Shown: one piece after another, positions 1 to 6,611 of the stretch
How the letters are laid out: each line of letters opens with the position of its first letter
How positions within the stretch are numbered: the first letter of the stretch is position 1
Translations under genes and position numbers: made by a program
Assembly: GCA_026193755.1 (NCBI GenBank)
Contig: JAPHUI010000444.1
Coordinates: forward strand, 1 to 8,146
Length of the DNA: 8,146 nucleotides
Direction of reading: 5' to 3'
DNA from: Ignavibacteriaceae bacterium
Lineage (GTDB): Bacteria; Bacteroidota; Ignavibacteria; Ignavibacteriales; Ignavibacteriaceae
The notes under the pieces: generated by a model
Databases searched by the model: none
Told to the model about the DNA's origin: nothing
The model's input: the letters and a program-made list of their open reading frames with translations, nothing else

Positions 1-742
1 CAATTATTTTTTGCACAATTTCTTTTTGATAATCGCTTGGTTCCCGGTTGTATTCAGGGCCGTAATGCAAATAAATTAAAACAACATCAACATTTTTGTT
101 TCTTGCTTTTTCAACATCTTCTTTAATTTTCTGTTCATCAATAAGATTTATAATAAAATCTTTTCCTTTGGGAATTGAAACTCCATTTGTGTTTTCACTG
201 TATGCAAGTATTGCAATCTTAATCGAATTTATTTGAAATATTCTGATAGAATCCTGATCCTTCTGTGAAGTAAAAGTACCGGTTCGATGAATTTTATTTT
301 CGTTTATAACTTCTATGGTTCTTTTAACACCATTCCATCCCTGATCAAGAGAGTGATTGTTAGCTGTAATTAGCAGATTAAATCCTGCTTCTTTAAGAGC
401 ATAAATAAAATCCTGAGGCGCATTAAAATATGGATACCCGCTATATTTTTTATTTTCCCCGGCAATTACAGTTTCAAGGTTTCCCATAGTTAAATCAGCA
501 TTTGATAGATATGGTTTTACTTCCCTAAATACACCTGTAAAATCAAAGCTATCGGCATTCACTTTTGCGTATTTAAACTGTGTTGAATGGCACATTAAAT
601 CACCCACAAAACAGAGTGTCGCAGTTAGAACTGAATCTTCTGACTTAGGATTTCCAGGTTTCTCTACAAATCGTGCATTATTAAAGAAATACTGAAAATT
701 AATGGCAACAATCAAAACTGTTACTATAAAAATAATTCTCAT
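1..742 (-). CDS. CapA family protein (metallophosphatase-fold, poly-gamma-glutamate synthesis type), 3' end cut by window
   Basis: This is the N-terminal 247 residues of a CapA-family protein. The start is at 742 and the frame is still open at base 1. Residues 1-20 form a hydrophobic signal or anchor segment (MRIIFIVTVLIVAINFQYFF), so the rest should lie outside the cytoplasmic membrane. The family signatures appear in order: GDLM at 47-50, GNLET at 87-91, TANNHSLDQG at 126-135 and LHYGPEY at 225-231. In this calcineurin-like metallophosphatase fold the Asp, Asn, Glu and His residues of these motifs are the expected metal ligands. Relatives take part in poly-gamma-glutamate capsule formation or are uncharacterised hydrolases, and no capBC genes are visible, so the substrate is unknown. 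Family members usually run to 350-400 residues, so roughly a third is missing. There is no Shine-Dalgarno site, and a terminator hairpin ends only 11 bases before the ATG. Confidence 0.5.
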   Translation of the reverse strand, partial: MRIIFIVTVLIVAINFQYFFNNARFVEKPGNPKSEDSVLTATLCFVGDLMCHSTQFKYAKVNADSFDFTGVFREVKPYLSNADLTMGNLETVIAGENKKYSGYPYFNAPQDFIYALKEAGFNLLITANNHSLDQGWNGVKRTIEVINENKIHRTGTFTSQKDQDSIRIFQINSIKIAILAYSENTNGVSIPKGKDFIINLIDEQKIKEDVEKARNKNVDVVLIYLHYGPEYNREPSDYQKEIVQKII

Positions 743-753
743 ATAATAAAACA

Positions 754-779
754 GGCTGGATCAATTTCTCAATCCAGCC
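754..779 (-). terminator. Rho-independent terminator after the histone H1-like gene
   Basis: A perfect 8-bp GC-rich stem (GGCTGGAT at 754-761 with ATCCAGCC at 772-779) encloses a 10-base loop. Read on the minus strand it is followed by TGTTTTATTAT (753-743), a U-rich run. It lies 31 bases after the stop of the H1-like gene, where a terminator is expected. The plus-strand side has no T tract, so it looks one-directional. Confidence 0.5.
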
Positions 780-810
780 CTCATATAATAAATGGAAAGC
801 TTACGCTTGC

Positions 811-1002
811 TTAACCTTTAGCAGCTTTCCTTTGAGCTTTAACTTCCTGCACGTCTTTACGTACTTCCTGGCAAAGTTTTCTTAAATCACTTAAGCCTTT
901 TCTTACGCGAGTACCTGCAGCGGATTGACCTTTCTCATAAAACTTATGAAAATCGGTTTCTAATCCTTGTACGAATTGAACCAGTTGATTGAATTTATCC
1001 AT
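811..1002 (-). CDS. Histone H1-like protein (Hc1-type, small basic nucleoid protein)
   Basis: This 63-residue, Lys/Arg-rich helical protein resembles the short H1/Hc1-like proteins common in Bacteroidota and relatives. These share an N-terminal helix followed by a conserved KGxxAAGTRxRKGL block, seen here at residues 24-37 (KGQSAAGTRVRKGL), and then a helix with regularly spaced basic and acidic residues and a Lys/Ala-rich tail (KAQRKAAKG). The presumed role is non-specific DNA binding and compaction, which is inferred from the family and not from a catalytic motif. I place the start at 1002 and not at the upstream in-frame ATG at 1014. A strong GGAGG (1008-1012) lies 5 bases before the 1002 ATG, and using 1014 would put that site inside the gene. 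It lies 76 bases downstream of the oxidoreductase gene and is closed by the hairpin at 754-779. The strong ribosome site fits an abundant protein. Confidence 0.5.
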   Translation of the reverse strand: MDKFNQLVQFVQGLETDFHKFYEKGQSAAGTRVRKGLSDLRKLCQEVRKDVQEVKAQRKAAKG

Positions 1003-1007
1003 GGTTT

Positions 1008-1012
1008 CCTCC
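1008..1012 (-). promoter_or_regulatory. Ribosome binding site GGAGG of the H1-like gene
   Basis: GGAGG on the minus strand is followed by AAACC and then ATG at 1002. It is the strongest Shine-Dalgarno match in the window and decides between the two possible starts, because the alternative ATG at 1014 overlaps it. Confidence 0.5.
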
Positions 1013-1030
1013 ATTTAGTGATTAATAATG

Positions 1031-1058
1031 TTAATTAGAATCTGACCATTTCTATTAA
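1031..1058. repeat. AT-rich inverted repeat between the oxidoreductase and H1-like genes
   Basis: TTAATTAGAA (1031-1040) can pair with TTCTATTAA (1050-1058) as a 9-bp stem with one bulged T and a 9-base loop. It has neither GC content nor a following T run on either strand, so it is a poor terminator. It could be an operator or a leader structure for the H1-like gene. The significance is doubtful in such AT-rich DNA. Confidence 0.5.
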
Positions 1059-1078
1059 TTTCCTGATAACATATCCAC

Positions 1079-3091
1079 CTAATTCATAACATCGGTAGAC
1101 AGGTTTTCAAGAATAATTTCCGCAATATCTTTTACTTTTACCTCTTCTGACTTATCATAATGTTTTACCCCATCAGTCATCATTGTCATACAAAACGGAC
1201 ATGCTGAAGCAATTGTATCCGCGCCAGTCTCAAGAGCTTCACGTGTTCGTTCCTCATTAATTCTTCCACCCTCTTCATCTTCAAGAAACATTCTTCCGCC
1301 TCCGGCACCACAACAGAATCCTCTGTCTTTTTTACGATTCATCTCTACAAAATTTGCATTCTTAATTCCACCAAGACTTTTCCTAGGTGCATCATAAACT
1401 TCGTTATATCTGCCGAGATAACAGGAATCATGATAAGTTATTGTTGACTTACCATTTTGTTTCAAAGAAATTTTACCAGTTGATATAAGCTCGTCAATCA
1501 ATTCTGTATGATGAAATACTTCATAGTGCCCGCCAAACTGCTTGTATTCATTTTTTAACGAGTGATAACAATGCGGACATGCCGTGACAATTTTTTTAAC
1601 TTTATAATGATTTAAAGTTTCAACGTTTTCCATCATAAACATTTGAGCAAGATATTCATTACCAAGTCTTCTTGCTGTATCACCATTACATTTTTCCTGC
1701 GTACCAAGAATCCTGAATTCCACACCTGCTTTCTGCATTAACTTTGCAAATGCCTGTGAAACTTTTTTATACCTGTCATCAAAAGATCCCGCACAACCTA
1801 CCCAAAACAGATATTCGCAATTCGGATCTTCAGCCATTGTTTTTACACCGAGACCTTCAGCCCATTCAGCTCTATCAGCAGAGTTAAAAGCCCAGGGTGT
1901 AAAATTCGTTTCAAGGCTTTTAAAAACATTATTCAGTCCTGATGGAAACTGCGACTCCGTCAAAACTAGATCCCTTCGCATATCAACAATGCTGTCTAAA
2001 TGCTCAATCATTACAGGGCATTCCTGAACGCAAGCCATACATGTTGTGCATTGCCATAGAACTTTATCAGTAACATAATCGTGAACCAGAGTTCTTTCAA
2101 ATTCTTTCCCTTCGGTGATTCCCTTCGCCAACAATGGTGCTTTGTCTTTTGTCCTCTGTCTTATATTTACAATTATTTCTCTTGGTGAAAGCGATTTACC
2201 AACTGTGTGTGCCGGACAAGCATCAGTGCATCTACCGCACTCAGTGCAGGAATATCCATCTAAAATTTGTTTCCAAGAAAGATGTTCAATATCTGCAGCA
2301 CCAAAAGATTCTGCGTTTTCATCTTCAAGATTTAGTGCTTTCAATGTATTTCTTATAGGCTCAAGATTTGCAAAGTAAGTATTGGGTATCGATGTTATGA
2401 CATGTAAATGTTTTGAGTATGGAAGAAAATTCATAAAACCGAATATCGTAACAATATGCACCCACCAGGCAATTTCATAAACTAATCTGGTTCCTGAAGC
2501 AGGATTATTGAAAAATATTGGTGTTAAAAAAGCTGAAATGGGTCGGACTTCATACTCATGCTGAACAAATCCATTTTGAGCAAAATTAGCCATGTTCTGA
2601 GCAAACATCGAAACAACAACAATTAAAATTAATGTTAAGATCAATGTAGCATCTAATGATGCAGATTTATCTACCTGCAGTCTGGGAATATTAAGAATAT
2701 ATCTTCTTATAAGTGCGGTAATAACAGCTAAAATTACCAACACTCCGAAAATATCCTGTACTAGTGTAATAAGAGAATATATCGGACCTAGAAATGCAAG
2801 ATTGAATGGCGAATAAAATCCCTGAATTATCGCTTCAATAACTGCGAACAAGAATAACATAAATCCCCAGAAGATGAGGAAATGAACGGTACCCGCAAAC
2901 GGATCTCTCAACAATTTCGATTGCCCGAAAGCAATTTTGATTACATTTCCGATTCTTCTTCCTATATCACTAAACCGATCATCTTTCTTTTTGGCGACTT
3001 TCATATAAAGAAATAGATTTCTGCAGCTCCAAAAAAGAAATCCGAAAGCCAGAAGAAAAACTAAAATGAATATGATGTTTTTTATCGTCAT
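1079..3091 (-). CDS. Membrane heme-b / iron-sulfur oxidoreductase, probable ETF:menaquinone oxidoreductase (EMO-like, HdrD-type C-terminus)
   Basis: This 670-residue protein has three visible parts. Residues 1-230 resemble the NarI/HdrE-type cytochrome b subunit, with about five membrane spans (near 5-28, 68-92, 105-128, 147-168, 203-225) and candidate haem ligands H70, H212, H228 and H230. Residues 280-365 carry two cysteine sets for 4Fe-4S clusters: C282/C285/C288/C292 and C348/C351/C354/C358, each ending in CP. Residues 430-640 hold two CCG domains like those of HdrD, GlpC and GlcF. The second is complete (C557, C593-C594, C631/C634). The first has C433, C468, C505/C508 with Asn469 where the paired Cys would be. 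This fusion is the architecture of ETF:menaquinone oxidoreductases, which move electrons from reduced electron-transfer flavoprotein to the quinone pool. The divergent acyl-CoA dehydrogenase supports that role. A heterodisulfide-reductase-like or 2-hydroxyacid/glycerol-3-phosphate role is the alternative. It lies 28 bases after bioY with no clear ribosome site. Confidence 0.5.
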   Translation of the reverse strand: MTIKNIIFILVFLLAFGFLFWSCRNLFLYMKVAKKKDDRFSDIGRRIGNVIKIAFGQSKLLRDPFAGTVHFLIFWGFMLFLFAVIEAIIQGFYSPFNLAFLGPIYSLITLVQDIFGVLVILAVITALIRRYILNIPRLQVDKSASLDATLILTLILIVVVSMFAQNMANFAQNGFVQHEYEVRPISAFLTPIFFNNPASGTRLVYEIAWWVHIVTIFGFMNFLPYSKHLHVITSIPNTYFANLEPIRNTLKALNLEDENAESFGAADIEHLSWKQILDGYSCTECGRCTDACPAHTVGKSLSPREIIVNIRQRTKDKAPLLAKGITEGKEFERTLVHDYVTDKVLWQCTTCMACVQECPVMIEHLDSIVDMRRDLVLTESQFPSGLNNVFKSLETNFTPWAFNSADRAEWAEGLGVKTMAEDPNCEYLFWVGCAGSFDDRYKKVSQAFAKLMQKAGVEFRILGTQEKCNGDTARRLGNEYLAQMFMMENVETLNHYKVKKIVTACPHCYHSLKNEYKQFGGHYEVFHHTELIDELISTGKISLKQNGKSTITYHDSCYLGRYNEVYDAPRKSLGGIKNANFVEMNRKKDRGFCCGAGGGRMFLEDEEGGRINEERTREALETGADTIASACPFCMTMMTDGVKHYDKSEEVKVKDIAEIILENLSTDVMN

Positions 3092-3119
3092 AAGCTGATA
3101 TTAAATCAAAGCAAGATTA

Positions 3120-3698
3120 TTAAGGTAGCCTTGGTTGTTTTTTTGAAATAGAAAAATATATTGTAGCAGCCACAAAGACTTTTATTACCATCCAGACAGT
3201 GAAAATTGCAGCACCAGCCTTAAATGCATCTATAAAATTATGAATAAAAGCTGCATTTAAATAAAGCGTACCTATAAATATGATCACTATTTCTGCTGCA
3301 AACATTGAAATTATCACGAATAAATATTTTTGACTTTTCTCAGTTAAATAACCGACTAAAAAAGCTGCTAAAGGAAATGCCAATAAATAACCACCAGTTG
3401 GTCCAATTAATCTTGCAAATCCCATAGTACCATCTGCTGTTTGTGCGAATACCGGTAACCCGATAATTCCAAGAAAAATATATAACACCTGGCTATATGC
3501 ACCGTTCTTCGAACCTAAAAAAGCTCCAGCTAGTAGAACTATCATCGTCTGTAATGTGAAAGGCACAGGTTTAACAGGAATTGAAACTTGTGCGGATATT
3601 GCAGTTAGAATAGAGAATAAAATCACCCACAACAACTCCGATTCTTTTACCGCATTCAGTAGAGCAGACAGATTCAAACTTCTTGAATTTGCTTTCAT
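3120..3698 (-). CDS. bioY: Biotin transporter BioY (S component)
   Basis: This 192-residue, very hydrophobic protein with about six membrane spans carries the BioY signatures PVPFTLQT (44-51), LGIIGLPVFA (76-85) and GPTGGYLLAF (99-108). BioY is the substrate-binding membrane subunit that takes up biotin. It works alone at low capacity or with an ECF ATPase and EcfT, which are not encoded here. The length is normal for the family, and the longer N-terminus has a short hydrophilic lead of about 20 residues. It begins 7 bases after the hydrolase stop and ends 28 bases before the oxidoreductase, so it is the middle gene of a probable operon. Biotin is the cofactor of acyl-CoA and pyruvate carboxylases, which gives a loose link to acyl-CoA metabolism. 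No biotin-repressor operator was recognised. Confidence 0.5.
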   Translation of the reverse strand: MKANSRSLNLSALLNAVKESELLWVILFSILTAISAQVSIPVKPVPFTLQTMIVLLAGAFLGSKNGAYSQVLYIFLGIIGLPVFAQTADGTMGFARLIGPTGGYLLAFPLAAFLVGYLTEKSQKYLFVIISMFAAEIVIIFIGTLYLNAAFIHNFIDAFKAGAAIFTVWMVIKVFVAATIYFSISKKQPRLP

Positions 3699-3701
3699 AT
3701 T

Positions 3702-3707
3702 TCCCTC
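3702..3707 (-). promoter_or_regulatory. Ribosome binding site of bioY overlapping the hydrolase stop codon
   Basis: GAGGGA on the minus strand overlaps the TGA stop of the upstream hydrolase (3706-3708) and precedes the bioY ATG (3698) by about 3-4 bases. The overlap suggests translational coupling of the two genes. Confidence 0.5.
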
Positions 3708-4539
3708 AGTTTAAGTTTTTATTAAAAAATTTAAGAGTCTTTTCAAGGACAAAATCCAATTTCTTATTGCTTCCCTTAAAAGGATGAGTGATATCAAATG
3801 TATGTCCGGCTCCAATAATTTTAAAAAATTCGGTTTTTTCTTTTTCTGACCAACTATAGATTTGCTCAGCTTCTTTTATTGGAACTGCTAAATCTTGTTC
3901 ACCGTGCAAAATCAGCAGAGGTTTGTCCAGATTCTTCGCAGCTTTTTCCAGGTTTAGTAATTCATCCTTATTTTGTTCAAGATCTTCAAGCAAAGAAACA
4001 TTTAATTTCATCATTTGATTTGTTCTGGTATTTAAAACTTCGAATGATCCATTTTTCTGCCATTCTTCCTTCTGTCTTTCAGAATATCTGTTAAAATCTG
4101 CAACCGAAGCCCATAAAGCCACAGCACCGATTTCTTTCCTTTTCGAGGAAACCCTCAACGCCTCACCACCACCTCTGCTGTGTCCGACAATACCAATTTT
4201 TGAAATACTCTTGCCTCCAAAAAAATTGCTCAAATAAGCATCAATTATTTCATTTAATTCCTCGTACTCTAAAGAAAATGTATTTGCAGCAAATTTTTCT
4301 AGTTCTGTGAACTCTGTTAAATTTTCACCGATGCCATTATGTGAAAAATTAAAAGTAATGACGAAATAACCTTTATCCGCAAAATAGTTTCCAATGAATG
4401 GCCAGAAACCCCAATCTTTAAATCCTTTGAATCCATGAACAAAAATCAGGCATGATGCAGAATTTATTTTATCAAAACCGTACGTAGTGATTCTGATTTT
4501 TTCATTTTTCTGAGTAATTAGCACAAAATCTTTCTTCAT
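3706..4539 (-). CDS. Alpha/beta hydrolase (serine hydrolase, dienelactone hydrolase / S33-like)
   Basis: The protein has 277 residues from the ATG at 4539. It shows a full alpha/beta-hydrolase layout: an oxyanion-hole segment HGFKGFKDW (35-43), a nucleophile elbow GHSRGG (119-124) with Ser121, an acid residue Asp216 in HGEQDLAVP, and His246 in GAGHTF. A lid-like insertion with many charged residues spans about 145-200. There is no signal peptide, so it is probably cytoplasmic. The substrate (ester, thioester, lactone or peptide) cannot be read from the sequence. An in-frame TTG at 4548 would add three residues, but neither start has a ribosome site and I prefer the ATG. It is the first gene of the minus-strand group with bioY and the iron-sulfur oxidoreductase and diverges from the acyl-CoA dehydrogenase. 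Confidence 0.5.
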   Translation of the reverse strand: MKKDFVLITQKNEKIRITTYGFDKINSASCLIFVHGFKGFKDWGFWPFIGNYFADKGYFVITFNFSHNGIGENLTEFTELEKFAANTFSLEYEELNEIIDAYLSNFFGGKSISKIGIVGHSRGGGEALRVSSKRKEIGAVALWASVADFNRYSERQKEEWQKNGSFEVLNTRTNQMMKLNVSLLEDLEQNKDELLNLEKAAKNLDKPLLILHGEQDLAVPIKEAEQIYSWSEKEKTEFFKIIGAGHTFDITHPFKGSNKKLDFVLEKTLKFFNKNLN

Positions 4540-4545
4540 CTGAAG

Positions 4546-4576
4546 CAAATATGGCTATTATCGTTTGAAAAGTCAA
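4546..4576 (-). promoter_or_regulatory. Candidate promoter of the hydrolase-bioY-oxidoreductase group
   Basis: On the minus strand TTG (4576-4574) is separated by 20 bases from CATATTTG (4553-4546). This matches the Bacteroidota-type TTG...TAnnTTTG pattern except for the first base. Transcription from it would start next to the ATG at 4539, giving an almost leaderless message, in keeping with the lack of a ribosome site. Chance matches are frequent in DNA this AT-rich. Confidence 0.5.
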
Positions 4577-4616
4577 TATTTTGAAGAAAAATTAAATTTT
4601 TATTAATATTTATTCT

Positions 4617-4648
4617 TTTTGATGTAAAAATGCCGTTTTTTAACTTTA
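4617..4648 (+). promoter_or_regulatory. Candidate promoter of the acyl-CoA dehydrogenase operon
   Basis: TTTTG (4617-4621) is followed after 19 bases by TAACTTTA (4641-4648), one mismatch from the Bacteroidota TAnnTTTG element at the expected spacing. It would leave a leader of about 40 bases before the ATG at 4695. The support is the pattern and its position only. Confidence 0.5.
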
Positions 4649-4694
4649 GGATGATTTCAAAAAGTTTATTCACCATTCCAATATTTAGTATTAT

Positions 4695-5834
4695 ATGAAT
4701 TTTACCTTTTCTGCAGACCTTAAGATGCTGCGTGCGCTAGCGAGAGATTTTACAACAAAGGAAATTAAACCCCTTGCTCAAAAAATTGATGAAGAAGAAA
4801 ATATTCCAAATGAGTTAATTAAAAAAATTGCTGAAGTCGGATTTTTTGGAACCGCATTCCCGGAGAAATACGGGGGAAGCGGACTTGGGAAATTAGGTTA
4901 CTGTATTATGATGGAAGAAATTGCTCGTGGATGCTCTTCCACTGCAACGATGATTGGAGCTCACCAATCAATTGGAACAAACGCAATATTTGTCGGTGGA
5001 TCTGAAGAATTGAAGAATAAATATTTGCCAAAACTTTGCTCCGGTGAAATGATCGCGTGTTTTGCTCTTACAGAACCTGAAGCCGGCTCAGATACATTCA
5101 ATTTGAAAACTGAAGCCAAAAAGAAAGGCGATAAATGGATTTTAAATGGATCGAAGATATGGATAACAAATGCAGGAATCGCCAACCTGATTTCAGTTTT
5201 CGCACGTACTGAAAAAGGAATAACTGGTTTTGTAGTTGAAGCAGATTCGCCAGGAATCATTATCGGTCCACCTGAAAAGAAACTTGGAATAAAAGGAAGC
5301 ACAACAAATTCAATCACTTTTGAAAATGTAGAAGTACCTGAAGAAAATATGATTGGAAGGGAAGGCCGAGGTTTTATTATCGCGATGAAAACTTTAGATG
5401 GCGGAAGATTGACAATCGGAGCCTGCTGTCTTGGTGCGTCACGTGAGTTATTGGAATTATCAACCGTTTATGCAAAACAAAGAAAGCAATTTGGAGAACC
5501 AATAGCAAAGTTCCAGGCAGTTCAGTTTATGCTTGCGGAAATGGCATCAAAAATATATCCTATGGAAAGTGTCGTATATCGATGTGCTTATGACTATGAT
5601 CAGGGAAAGGATATTTCAGTAGATGCAGCTATGTTAAAATTATATGCATCAGAAGCTATGACTGAAGTAGCTGATAAAGCATTGCAAATTCATGGTGGAA
5701 TGGGTTTTTCACGTGAACTTCCAATGGAAAGATATTATCGTGATGCAAGGATTTTAAGAATTTTTGAGGGAACAACTGAAATTCAAAAAATGATCATTGG
5801 AAGACACGTAATTAAAGTTAATGGAAAAGTGTAA
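4695..5834 (+). CDS. Acyl-CoA dehydrogenase (FAD-dependent)
   Basis: This 379-residue protein has the normal length for the soluble acyl-CoA dehydrogenase family, which forms the alpha,beta double bond of an acyl-CoA and passes two electrons to electron-transfer flavoprotein. An N-terminal helical domain (1-115) is followed by a beta domain with FALTEPEAGSD (123-133) and WITNA (156-160), which bind FAD and substrate. The C-terminal helical domain holds RKQFGEPI (263-270), QIHGGMGF (331-338) and FEGTTEIQ (357-364). Glu358 is in the place of the catalytic base of short- and medium-chain enzymes, whereas isovaleryl- and long-chain enzymes carry it elsewhere. Chain-length preference cannot be told, and a butyryl-CoA or general acyl-CoA enzyme is most likely. 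There is no Shine-Dalgarno site before the ATG. It opens a four-gene plus-strand operon and diverges from the group containing the putative ETF:quinone oxidoreductase. No etfAB genes are in the window. Confidence 0.5.
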   Translation: MNFTFSADLKMLRALARDFTTKEIKPLAQKIDEEENIPNELIKKIAEVGFFGTAFPEKYGGSGLGKLGYCIMMEEIARGCSSTATMIGAHQSIGTNAIFVGGSEELKNKYLPKLCSGEMIACFALTEPEAGSDTFNLKTEAKKKGDKWILNGSKIWITNAGIANLISVFARTEKGITGFVVEADSPGIIIGPPEKKLGIKGSTTNSITFENVEVPEENMIGREGRGFIIAMKTLDGGRLTIGACCLGASRELLELSTVYAKQRKQFGEPIAKFQAVQFMLAEMASKIYPMESVVYRCAYDYDQGKDISVDAAMLKLYASEAMTEVADKALQIHGGMGFSRELPMERYYRDARILRIFEGTTEIQKMIIGRHVIKVNGKV

Positions 5835-5837
5835 AAA

Positions 5838-6599
5838 ATGTTACCACAAAAACTTTTAGTTATACCATCAATAGATTTAAAGAACGGAAAATGCGTTCGA
5901 TCCGTGCAGGGTATTCCTGAATTAGACTGCTATGAATATGGAGATGATCCGATTAATATGGCTAAAATATGGCGAGCCGAAAATGCAAAGATGATTCATG
6001 TCGTAGACTTTGACGGAGCTCATAATTTATCAAAAAGAAATTATAAAATAGTTGAGGAGATTTGCTCTTCTGTAGTTATACCCGTTGAATTTGCTGGCGG
6101 AATAAGAAACCTGACCGATGCGGATGAAATAATGCAAACTGGCATATTAAGACTTGCCGTAAACACCTTAGCAGTTGAAAACCGTACAGAGTTTAAAAAG
6201 ATTTTTGAAAAGTACGGTCCTACAAAAATTGTTATTTCTCTCGATATATTGAATAACGAACTGATGATTAAAGGTCGAAAAATTAGAACAGAAATACTTT
6301 TTAGTGATTTTGCAAAAGAAATGGTGGATATCGGAATTTCAAGATTTGTTGTTTGTGACATTACCAGAAATGGCACAATGCTAGGACCTAATATTAAACT
6401 TTCAAAAGAAATTGCAGAGTTAACAGGTGCACGCATTACTCATGCAGGTGGAATAAGGAATAAAGATGAATTAATGGATATTCAAAAATTAATTCCGCTT
6501 GGTGTGGATTCCGTAATCGTTGGACGTGCATTATACGAAAATCGTTTCCCCTGCCAGAAACTCTGGCGAGTAGCTGAGTCGGGAATTTTCAATAATTGA
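5838..6599 (+). CDS. HisA-like TIM-barrel protein (HisA/HisF family, divergent active site)
   Basis: The 253-residue protein aligns along its whole length with HisA, the phosphoribosylformimino-AICAR-phosphate isomerase of histidine synthesis: IPSIDLKNGKCVR (9-21), HVVDFDGA (54-61), AGGIRNLTDAD (86-96), SLD (134-136), DITRNGTMLGPN (174-185), AGGIRNKDEL (203-212) and VIVGRALYE (226-234). The two catalytic aspartates of HisA are present as Asp13 and Asp136. Several residues that are nearly fixed in HisA are not: the active-site Thr before the DI motif is Cys173, the DGT aspartate is Asn178, the GW pair is Gly146-Arg147, and the Gly of the first phosphate loop (normally IIGT or VVGS) is Asn109. 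No other his gene is near. It starts 3 bases after the acyl-CoA dehydrogenase, so it is co-transcribed. It may be a relaxed HisA, which automated annotation would call hisA, or a paralogue acting on another phosphosugar compound. Confidence 0.5.
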   Translation: MLPQKLLVIPSIDLKNGKCVRSVQGIPELDCYEYGDDPINMAKIWRAENAKMIHVVDFDGAHNLSKRNYKIVEEICSSVVIPVEFAGGIRNLTDADEIMQTGILRLAVNTLAVENRTEFKKIFEKYGPTKIVISLDILNNELMIKGRKIRTEILFSDFAKEMVDIGISRFVVCDITRNGTMLGPNIKLSKEIAELTGARITHAGGIRNKDELMDIQKLIPLGVDSVIVGRALYENRFPCQKLWRVAESGIFNN

Positions 6600-6611
6600 T
6601 CGAGGTTGTAA

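Noticed and set aside
743..772. TTGAGA-N18-TATTAT on the minus strand, a good sigma-70-like promoter match before the CapA-family gene
   Set aside because: The -10-like box directly abuts the ATG at 742, so transcription would start inside the gene. No good later start exists that keeps the hydrophobic N-terminus. The TTGAGA also sits in the terminator loop.
2115..2378. Open frames of 74 and 87 codons on the plus strand
   Set aside because: They lie wholly within the iron-sulfur oxidoreductase gene, whose protein is conserved across this stretch. Their translations show no recognisable domain.
3879..4094. 71-codon plus-strand open frame
   Set aside because: It is opposite the alpha/beta hydrolase, which has a full catalytic triad. 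It has no domain and no ribosome site.
4540..4548. TTG at 4548 as the hydrolase start
   Set aside because: It adds only three residues and has no ribosome site. The ATG at 4539 is the simpler start, and a near-consensus promoter element overlaps the TTG.
4961..5317. 118-codon minus-strand open frame
   Set aside because: It is antisense to the FAD-binding region of the acyl-CoA dehydrogenase, and its translation resembles no protein family.
6041..6436. 131-codon minus-strand open frame
   Set aside because: It is antisense to the HisA-like gene, and its length is explained by codon bias on the opposite strand.
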